Positions 51,920-63,200 of a DNA stretch of 64,000 bases are shown piece after piece. The notes beneath the pieces are model-generated. The model saw only the letters and a program-made list of their open reading frames with translations, was not told the DNA's origin and ran no database searches. Made by a program: the position numbers and the translations under genes. How positions within the stretch are numbered: position 1 is the stretch's first letter; every line of letters begins with the position of its first letter. The stretch spans positions 152,663,422 to 152,727,421 of the forward strand of contig NC_083560.1 of assembly GCF_019925205.1 (NCBI RefSeq), read 5' to 3'. The DNA is from Metopolophium dirhodum (Eukaryota; Arthropoda; Insecta; Hemiptera; Aphididae).

Positions 51920-54262
51920 TTAGTCACATATATATAGATTAGTTGTATGCAAAACTAGAATTTAGAAGTCAATAAATATGTTGATATTAACATTTTCATT
52001 GTTGGGGTACAACATTTCAAATTAAAAAAAAACATAATTTGTTGACGAATAAGACTTCAGACAATTGCAAATACATTTATCCACTATAAATTAACTAGAT
52101 GTTCAGAAAACTAGAATTTAGAACTCAATTATTACGTTAATATTAACATTTTTCATTGATGGGGTAAATCATATCAAATAAAAAAAACACATAAGTTGTT
52201 GTTAAATAAGACTTAAGGCAATTGCAAATACATTAGTCACCTTTAGTTAGATTAGTTGAACCCAAAACTAGAATATAGAACTCAAAAATTACGTTAATAT
52301 TAACATTATTCATTGTTGGGGTACATCATTTCAAATTAAAGAATAAACATAATATGTTGATGAATAAGACTTCAGACAATTGCAAATACATTAGTCATCT
52401 ATAGATAGATTAGTTGTACGCAAAACTAGAATTTAGAAGTCAATAAATACGTTAATATTAACATAATTCATTGTTGGGTTACATCATTTCAAATTAAAAA
52501 AAAAAACATAATATGTTGATGAATAAGACTTCAGACAATTGCAAATACATTTATCCACTATAAATTAACAAGATGTTCAGAAAACTAGAATTTAGAACAA
52601 AATTATTACGTTAATATTAACATTTTTCATTGGTGGGGTAAATCATATCAAATAAAAAAAAAACATCATATGTTGATGAATAAGACTTCAGACAATTGCA
52701 AATACATTTATTCACTATAAATTAACAAGATGTTCAGAAAACTAGAATTTAGAACAAAATTATTACGTTAATATTAACATTTTTCATTGATGGGGTAAAT
52801 CATATCAAATAAAAAAAAAACATAATATGTTGATGAATAAGACTTCAGACAATTGCAAATACATTTATCCACGATACATAAACTAGATGATCAGAAAAAC
52901 CAGAATTTAAAACTCAAAAATTACGTTAATATTAACATTATTCATTGTTGGGTTACATCATTTCAAATTAAAGAATAAACATAATATGTTGATGAATAAG
53001 ACTTCAGACAATTGCAAATACATTAGTCACCTATAGATAGATTAGTTGTACGCAAAACTAGAATTTAGAAGTCAATAAATACAATGATATTAATATTATT
53101 CATTGTTGGGTTACATCATTTCAAATTAAAAAAAAAAACATAATATGTTGATGAAGAAGACTTCAGACAATTGCAAATACATTAATCCACTATAAATTAA
53201 CTAGATGTTCAGAAAACTAGAATTTAGAACTCAATTATTATGTTAATATTAACATTTTTCATTGATGGGGTAAATCATATCAAATAAAAAAAACACATAA
53301 GTTGTTGTTAAATAAGACTTCAGGCAATTGCAAATACATTAGTCATCTATAGATAGATTAGTTGTACGCAAAACTAGAATTTAGAAGTCAATAAATACAA
53401 TGATATTAACATTATTCATTGTTGGGTTACATCATTTCAAATTAAAAAAAAAAAACATAATATGTTGATGAATAAGACTTCAGACAATTGCAAATACATT
53501 TATCCACTATACATAAACTAGATGATCAGAAAAACCAGAATTTAGAACCCAAAAATTACGTTAATATTAACATTATTCATTGTTGGGTTACATCATTTCA
53601 AATTAAAGAATAAACATAATATGTTGATGAATAAGACTTCAGACAATTGCAAATACATTAGTCACCTATATATAGATTAGTTGTATGAAAAACTAGAATT
53701 TAGAAGTCAATAAATATGTTGATATTAACATTTTCATTGTTGGGGTACAACATTTCAAATTAAAAAAAAACATAATTTGTTGACGAATAAGACTTAAGAC
53801 AATTGCAAATACATTTATCTACTATAAATTAACTAGATGTTCAGAAAACTAGAATTTAGAACTCAATTATTACGTTAATATTAACATTTTTCATTGATGG
53901 GGTAAATCATATCAAATAAAAAAAACACATAAGTTGTTGTTAAATAAGACTTAAGGCAATTGCAAATACATTAGTCACCTTTAGTTAGATTAGTTGAACC
54001 CAAAACTAGAATATAGAACTCAAAAATTACGTTAATATTATCATTATTCATTGTTGGGTTACATCATTTCAAATTAAAAAAAAAACATAATATGTTGATG
54101 AAGAAGACTTCAGACAATTGCAAATACATTTATCCACTATAATTTAACTAGATGTTCAGAAAACTAGAATTTAGAAATCAATTATTACGTTAATATTAAC
54201 ATTTTTCATTGATGGGGTAAATCATTTCAAATAAAAAAAACACATAAGTTGTTGTTGAATAA
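51920..54262 (+). repeat. Right edge of the homogenised centre
   Basis: D3, A', then a fifth seven-monomer module starting at 52,210, then D2, C (GAACCC), a D monomer with TATGAAAAAC fused to a D3 tail, A', B and A. Private changes accumulate: CATTGGTGGGG near 52,630, ATTTATTCAC near 52,708, GACTTAAGACAATTG near 53,791, ATTTATCTAC near 53,813. The B at 53,948 is chimeric, with GAACTC of the derivative but ATTATC of ordinary B. Confidence 0.78.
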
Positions 54263-55052
54263 GACTTCAGGCAATTGCAAATACATGAGTCACCTATAGA
54301 TAGATTAGTTGTACGCAAAACTAGAATTTAGAAGTCAATAACTACGTTGATATTAACATTATTCATTGTTTGGGTACATCATTTCAAATAAAAAAAACAC
54401 ATAAGTTGTTGTTAAATAAGACTTCAGGCAATTGCAAATACATTAGTCATCTATAGATAGATTAGTTGTAAGCAAAACTAGAATTTAGAAGTCAATAAAT
54501 ACAATGATATTAACATTATTCATTGGTGGGTTACATCATTTCAAATTAAAGAATAAACATAATATGTTGATGAATAAGACTTCAGACAATTGCAAATACA
54601 TTAGTCACCAATAGATAGATTAGTTGTACGCAAAACTAGAATTTAGAAGTCAACAAATACAATGATATTAATATTATTCATTGTTGGGTTACATCATTTC
54701 AAATAAAAAAAAAAAACATAATATGTTGATGAATAAGACTTCAGACAATTGCAAATACATTTATCCACTATAAATTAACTAGATGTTCAGAAAACTAGAA
54801 TTTAGAACTCAATTATTACGTTAATATTAACATTTTTCATTTATGGGGTAAATCATATCAAATAAAAAAAACACATAAGTTGTTGTTAAATAAGACTTCA
54901 GGCAATTGCAAATACATTAGTCACCTATAGATAGATTAGTTGTACGCAAAACTAGAATTAAGAAGTCAATAAATACAATGATATTAACATTATTCATTGT
55001 TGGGTTACATCATTTCAAATTAAAAAAAAAAACATAATATGTTGATGAATAA
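54263..55052 (+). repeat. Bracketing segment V, right copy
   Basis: Five monomers matching 17,710-18,501. They carry extra changes such as CATGAGTCAC near 54,284, AATAACTACG near 54,337, CATTGGTGGG near 54,522 and CACCAATAG at 54,606. From about 54,430 the segment is copied again at 60,280. Confidence 0.8.
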
Positions 55053-58000
55053 GACTTCAGACAATTGCAAATACATTTATCCACTATACATAAACTAGAT
55101 GATCAAAAAAACCAGAATTAAAAATTCAAAAATGACGTTAATATTAACATTATTCATTGTTGGGTTACATCATTTCAAATTAAAGAATAAACATAATATG
55201 TTGATGAATACGACTTCAGACAATTGCAAATACATTAGTCATCTATAGATAGATTAGTTGTACGCAAAACTAGAATTTAGAAGTCAATAAATACGTTGAT
55301 ATTAACATAATTCATTGTTGGGGTACATCATTTCAAATTAAAAAAAAAACATAATATGTTGATGAAGAAGACTTCAGACAATTGCAAATACATTTATCCA
55401 CTATAAATTAACTAGATGTTCAGAAAACTAGAATTTAGAACTCAATTATTACGTTAATATTAACATTTTTCATTTATGGGGTAAATCATATCAAATAAAA
55501 AAAACACATAAGTTGTTGTTAAATAAGACTTCAGGCAATTGCAAATACATTAGTCACCTATAGATAGATTAGTTGTACGCAAAACTAGAATTAAGAAGTC
55601 AATAAATACAATGATATTAACATTATTCATTGTTGGGTTACATCATTTCAAATTAAAAAAAAAAACATAATATGTTGATGAATAAGACTTCAGACAATTG
55701 CAAATACATTTATCCACTATACATAAACTAGATGATCAGAAAAACCAGAATTTAAAATTCAAAAATGACGTTATATTAACATTATTCATTGTTGGGTTAC
55801 ATCATTTCAAATTAAAGAATAAACATAATATGTTGATGAATAAGACTTCAGACAATTGCAAATACATTAGTCATCTATAGATAGATTAGTTGTACGCAAA
55901 ACTAGAATTTAGAAGTCAATAAATACGTTGATATTAACATAATTCATTGTTGGGGTACATCATTTCAAATTAAAAAAAAAACATAATATGTTGATGAAGA
56001 AGACTTCAGACAATTGCAAATACATTTATCCACTATAATTTAACTAGATGATCAGAAAAACCAGAATTTAAAATTCAAAAATTACGTTAATATTAACATT
56101 ATTCATTGTTGGGTTACATCATTTCAAATTAAAGTATAAACATAATATGTTGATGAATAAGACTTCAGACAATTGCAAATACATTAGTCACCTATAGATA
56201 GATTAGTTGTACGCAAAACTAGAATTTAGAAGTCAATAAATACAATGATATTAATATTATTCATTGTTGGGGTACATCATTTCAAATTAAAAAAAAAACA
56301 TAATATGTTGATGAAGAAGACTTCAGACAATTCCAAATACATTTATCCACTATAAATTAACTAGATGTTCAGAAAACTAGAATTTAGAACTCAATTATTA
56401 CGTTAATATTAACATTTTTCATTGATGGGTTAATCATTTCAAATAAAAAAAACACATAAGTTGTTGTTGAATAAGACTTCAGACAATTGAAAATACATTA
56501 GTCACCTTTAGTTAGATTAGTTGAACCCAAAACTAGAATATAGAACACAAAAATTACGTTAATATTATCATTATTCATTGTTGGGTTACATCATTTCAAA
56601 TTAAAAAAAAAAACATAATATGTTAATGCATAAGACTTCAGACAATTGCAAATACATTTATCCACTATACATAAACTAGATGATCTGAAAAACCAGAATT
56701 TAGAACTCAAAAATTACGTTAATATTAACATTATTCATTGTTGGGTTACATCATTTCAAATTAAAGAATAAACATAATATGTTGATGAATAAGACTTCAG
56801 ACAATAGCAAATACATTTATCCACTATAAATTAACTAGATGTTCAGAAAACTAGAATTTAAAACTCAATTATTACGTTAATATTAACATTTTTCATTGAT
56901 GGGGTAAATCATATCAAATAAAAAAAACACATAAGTTGTTGTTAAATAAGACTTCAGGCAATTGCAAATACATTAGTCACCTATAGATAGATTAGTTGTA
57001 CGCAAAACTAGAATTTAGAAGTCAATAAATACAATGATATTAATATTATTCATTGTTGGGGTACATCATTTCAAATTAAAAAAAAAACATAATATGTTGA
57101 TGAAGAAGACTTCAGACAATTGCAAATACATTTATCCACTATAAATTAACTAGATGTTCAGAAAACTAGAATTTAGAACTCAATTATTACGTTAATATTA
57201 ACATTTTTCATTGATGGGTTAATCATTTCAAATAAAAAAAAACACATAAGTTGTTGTTGAATAAGACTTCAGACTATTGAAAATACATTAGTCACCTTTA
57301 GTTAGATTAGTTGAACCCAAAACTAGAATATAGAACACAAAAATTACGTTAATATTATCATTATTCATTGTTGGGTTACATCATTTCAAATTAAAAAAAA
57401 AACATAATATGTTGATGAATAAGACTTCAGACAATTGCAAATACATTTATCCACTATACATAAACTAGATGATCTGAAAAACCAGAATTAAGAACTCAAA
57501 AATTACGTTAATATTAACATTATTCATTGTTGGGTTACATCATTTCAAATTAAAGAATAAACATAATATGTTGATGAATAAGACTTCAGACAATTGCAAA
57601 TACATTTATCCACTATAAATTAACTAGATGTTCAGAAAACTAGAATTTAGAACACAATTATTACGTTAATATTAACATTTTTCATTGATGGGGTAAATCA
57701 TATAAAATAAAAAAAAACACATAAGTTGTTGTTAAATAAGACTTCAGGCAATTGCAAATACATTAGTCACCTATAGATAGATTAGTTGTACGCAAAACTA
57801 GAATTAAGAAGTCAATAAATACAATGATATTAACATTATTCATTGTTGGGTTACATCATTTCAAATTAAAGAATAAACATAATATGTTGATGAAGAAAAC
57901 TTCAGACAATTGCAAATACATTTATCCACTATAAATTAACTAGATTTTCAGAAAACTAGAATTTAGAACTCAATTATTACGTTAATATTAACATTTTTCA

Positions 58001-58469
58001 TTGATGGGTAAATCATTTCAAATAAAAAAAACACATAAGTTGTTGTTGAATAAGACTTCAGACAATTGCAAATACATTAGTCACCTTTAGTTAGATTAGT
58101 TGAACCCAAAACTAGAATATAGAACACAAAAATTACGTTAATATTATCATTATTCATTGTTGGGTTACATCATTTCAAATTAAAAAAAAAACATAATATG
58201 TTGATGAATAAGACTTCAGACAATTGCAAATACATTTATCCACTATACATAAACTAGATGATCTGAAAAACCAGAATTTAGAACTCAAAAATTACGTTAA
58301 TATTAACATTATTCATTGTTGGGTTACATCATTTCAAATTAAAGAATAAACATAATATGTTGATGAATAAGACTTCAGACAATTGCAAATACATTTATCC
58401 ACTATAAATTAACTAGATGTTCAGAAAACTAGAATTTAGAACTCAATTATTACGTTAATATTAACATTT
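54430..58469 (+). repeat. Duplication T, copy 1
   Basis: Repeated from 60,280 to the window end. The offset is 5,850 up to 55,685 (CACCAATAG at 54,606 and 60,456; GAATACGACTTC at 55,206 and 61,055). It is about 5,532 after that (TGTTAATGCA at 56,621 and 62,154; AGACTATTGA at 57,271 and 62,803). The change equals two monomers, 55,686-56,001, present only in this copy. Confidence 0.85.
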
Positions 58470-58686
58470 TTCATTGATGGGGTAAATCATATCAAATAAA
58501 AAAAACACATAAGTTGTTGTTAAATAAGACTTCAGGCAATTGCAAATACATTAGTCACCTATAGATAGATTAGTTGTACGCAAAACTAGAATTTAGAAGT
58601 CAATAAATACAATGATATTAACATTATTCATTGTTGGGTTACATCATTTCAAATTAAAAAAAAAAACATAATATGTTGATGAATAA
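56319..58686 (+). repeat. Pentamer HOR (about 790 bp), three units
   Basis: The order A, B, C, A', D repeats three times: 56,319-57,108, 57,109-57,898 and 57,899-58,686. B monomers lie at 56,475, 57,265 and 58,054. Units are diverged: GATGGGTTAATC in the first two A monomers and GATGGGTAAATC in the third; TTGAAAATAC in the first two B monomers. This differs from the 21-monomer order of the centre. Confidence 0.82.
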
Positions 58687-60279
58687 GACTTCAGACAATT
58701 GCAAATACATATATCCACGATACATAAACTAGATGATCAGAAAAACCAGAATTTAAAACTCAAAAATTACGTTAATATTAACATTATTCATTGAAGGGTT
58801 ACATCATTTCAAATTAAAGAATAAACATAATATGTTGATGAATAAGACTTCAGACAATTGCAAATACATTAGTCACCTATAGATAGATTAGTTGTACGCA
58901 AAACTAGAATTTAGAAGTCAATAAATACAATGATATTAATATTATTCATTGTTGGGTTACATCATTTCAAATTAAAAAAAAAAAACATAATATGTTGATG
59001 AATAAGACTTCAGACAATTGCAAATACATTTATCCACTATAAATTAACTAGATGTTCAGAAAACTAGAATTTAGAACTCAATTATTACGTTAATATTAAC
59101 ATTTTTCATTGATGGGGTAAATCATATCAAATAAAAAAAACACATAAGTTGTTGTTAAATAAGACTTCAGGCAATTGCAAATACATTAGTCACCTATAGA
59201 TAGATTAGTTGTACGCAAAACTAGAATTAAGAAGTCAATAAATACAATGATATTAACATTATTCATTGTTGGGTTACATCATTTCAAATTAAAAAAAAAA
59301 ACATAATATGTTGATGAATAAGACTTCAGACAATTGCAAATACATTAGTCACCTATAGATAGATTAGTTGTACGCAAAACTAGAATTTAGAAGTCAATAA
59401 ATACAATGATATTTATATTATTCATTGTTGGGTTACATCATTTCAAATTAAAAAAAAAAACATAATATGTTGATGAATAAGACTTCAGACAATTGCAAAT
59501 ACATTTATCCACTATAAATTAACTAGATGTTCAGAAAACTAGAATTTAGAACTCAATTATTACGTTAATATTAACATTTTTCATTGATGGGGTAAATCAT
59601 ATCAAATAAAAAAAACACATAAGTTGTTGTTAAATAAGACTTCAGACAATTGAAAATACATTAGTCACCTTTAGTTAGATTAGTTGAACCCAAAACTAGA
59701 ATATAGAACACAAAAATTACGTTAATATTATCATTATTCATTGTTGGGTTACATCATTTCAAATTAAAAAAAAAACATAATATGTTGATGAATAAGACTT
59801 CAGACAATTGCAAATACATTTATCCACTATACATAAACTAGATGATCTGAAAAACCAGAATTTAGAACTCAAAAATTACGTTAATATTAACATTATTCAT
59901 TGTTGGGTTACATCATTTCAAATTAAAGAATAAACATAATATGTTGATGAATAAGACTTCAGACAATTGCAAATACATTTATCCACTATAAATTAACTAG
60001 ATGTTCAGAAAACTAGAATTTAAAACTCAATTATTACGTTAATATTAACATTTTTCATTGATGGGGTAAATCATATCAAATAAAAAAAACACATAAGTTG
60101 TTGTTAAATAAGACTTCAGGCAATTGCAAATACATTAGTCACCTATAGATAGATTAGTTGTACGCAAAACTAGAATTAAGAAGTCAATAAATACAATGAT
60201 ATTAACATTATTCATTGTTGGGTTACATCATTTCAAATTAAAGAATAAACATAATATGTTGATGAATAAGACTTCAGAC
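58470..60279 (+). repeat. Satellite between the copies of duplication T
   Basis: Contains the end of the third pentamer, then C (CATATATCCACGATAC with CATTGAAGGG), D4, A', D, D, A', B, C, A', D. The CATTGAAGGG C monomer followed by D4 resembles 15,344-15,652 and the hexamer zone. No non-satellite sequence was seen. Confidence 0.74.
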
Positions 60280-63200
60280 AATTGCAAATACATTAGTCAT
60301 CTATAGATAGATTAGTTGTAAGCAAAACTAGAATTTAGAAGTCAATAAATACAATGATATTAACATTATTCATTGGTGGGTTACATCATTTCAAATTAAA
60401 GAATAAACATAATATGTTGATGAATAAGACTTCAGACAATTGCAAATACATTAGTCACCAATAGATAGATTAGTTGTACGCAAAACTAGAATTTAGAAGT
60501 CAACAAATACAATGATATTAATATTATTCATTGTTGGGTTACATCATTTCAAATAAAAAAAAAAACATAATATGTTGATGAATAAGACTTCAGACAATTG
60601 CAAATACATTTATCCACTATAAATTAACTAGATGTTCAGAAAACTAGAATTTAGAACTCAATTATTACGTTAATATTAACATTTTTCATTTATGGGGTAA
60701 ATCATATCAAATAAAAAAAACACATAAGTTGTTGTTAAATAAGACTTCAGGCAATTGCAAATACATTAGTCACCTATAGATAGATTAGTTGTACGCAAAA
60801 CTAGAATTAAGAAGTCAATAAATACAATGATATTAACATTATTCATTGTTGGGTTACATCATTTCAAATTAAAAAAAAAAACATAATATGTTGATGAATA
60901 AGACTTCAGACAATTGCAAATACATTTATCCACTATACATAAACTAGATGATCAAAAAAACCAGAATTAAAAATTCAAAAATGACGTTAATATTAACATT
61001 ATTCATTGTTGGGTTACATCATTTCAAATTAAAGAATAAACATAATATGTTGATGAATACGACTTCAGACAATTGCAAATACATTAGTCATCTATAGATA
61101 GATTAGTTGTACGCAAAACTAGAATTTAGAAGTCAATAAATACGTTGATATTAACATAATTCATTGTTGGGGTACATCATTTCAAATTAAAAAAAAAACA
61201 TAATATGTTGATGAAGAAGACTTCAGACAATTGCAAATACATTTATCCACTATAAATTAACTAGATGTTCAGAAAACTAGAATTTAGAACTCAATTATTA
61301 CGTTAATATTAACATTTTTCATTTATGGGGTAAATCATATCAAATAAAAAAAACACATAAGTTGTTGTTAAATAAGACTTCAGGCAATTGCAAATACATT
61401 AGTCACCTATAGATAGATTAGTTGTACGCAAAACTAGAATTAAGAAGTCAATAAATACAATGATATTAACATTATTCATTGTTGGGTTACATCATTTCAA
61501 ATTAAAAAAAAAAACATAATATGTTGATGAAGAAGACTTCAGACAATTGCAAATACATTTATCCACTATAATTTAACTAGATGATCAGAAAAACCAGAAT
61601 TTAAAATTCAAAAATTACGTTAATATTAACATTATTCATTGTTGGGTTACATCATTTCAAATTAAAGTATAAACATAATATGTTGATGAATAAGACTTCA
61701 GACAATTGCAAATACATTAGTCACCTATAGATAGATTAGTTGTACGCAAAACTAGAATTTAGAAGTCAATAAATACAATGATATTAATATTATTCATTGT
61801 TGGGGTACATCATTTCAAATTAAAAAAAAAACATAATATGTTGATGAAGAAGACTTCAGACAATTCCAAATACATTTATCCACTATAAATTAACTAGATG
61901 TTCAGAAAACTAGAATTTAGAACTCAATTATTACGTTAATATTAACATTTTTCATTGATGGGTTAATCATTTCAAATAAAAAAAACACATAAGTTGTTGT
62001 TGAATAAGACTTCAGACAATTGAAAATACATTAGTCACCTTTAGTTAGATTAGTTGAACCCAAAACTAGAATATAGAACACAAAAATTACGTTAATATTA
62101 TCATTATTCATTGTTGGGTTACATCATTTCAAATTAAAAAAAAAAACATAATATGTTAATGCATAAGACTTCAGACAATTGCAAATACATTTATCCACTA
62201 TACATAAACTAGATGATCTGAAAAACCAGAATTTAGAACTCAAAAATTACGTTAATATTAACATTATTCATTGTTGGGTTACATCATTTCAAATTAAAGA
62301 ATAAACATAATATGTTGATGAATAAGACTTCAGACAATAGCAAATACATTTATCCACTATAAATTAACTAGATGTTCAGAAAACTAGAATTTAAAACTCA
62401 ATTATTACGTTAATATTAACATTTTTCATTGATGGGGTAAATCATATCAAATAAAAAAAACACATAAGTTGTTGTTAAATAAGACTTCAGGCAATTGCGA
62501 ATACATTAGTCACCTATAGATAGATTAGTTGTACGCAAAACTAGAATTTAGAAGTCAATAAATACAATGATATTAATATTATTCATTGTTGGGGTACATC
62601 ATTTCAAATTAAAAAAAAAACATAATATGTTGATGAAGAAGACTTCAGACAATTGCAAATACATTTATCCACTATAAATTAACTAGATGTTCAGAAAACT
62701 AGAATTTAGAACTCAATTATTACGTTAATATTAACATTTTTCATTGATGGGTTAATCATTTCAAATAAAAAAAACACATAAGTTGTTGTTGAATAAGACT
62801 TCAGACTATTGAAAATACATTAGTCACCTTTAGTTAGATTAGTTGAACCCAAAACTAGAATATAGAACACAAAAATTACGTTAATATTATCATTATTCAT
62901 TGTTGGGTTACATCATTTCAAATTAAAAAAAAAACATAATATGTTGATGAATAAGACTTCAGACAATTGCAAATACATTTATCCACTATACATAAACTAG
63001 ATGATCTGAAAAACCAGAATTAAGAACTCAAAAATTACGTTAATATTAACATTATTCATTGTTGGGTTACATCATTTCAAATTAAAGAATAAACATAATA
63101 TGTTGATGAATAAGACTTCAGACAATTGCAAATACATTTATCCACTATAAATTAACTAGATGTTAAGAAAACTAGAATTTAGAACACAATTATTACGTTA

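Noticed and set aside
55698..55880. 60-codon open frame nearly identical to that at 15,348
   Set aside because: The similarity reflects two C-D monomer pairs with the same one-base loss, not protein conservation. The corresponding two monomers are absent from the second copy of this duplication.
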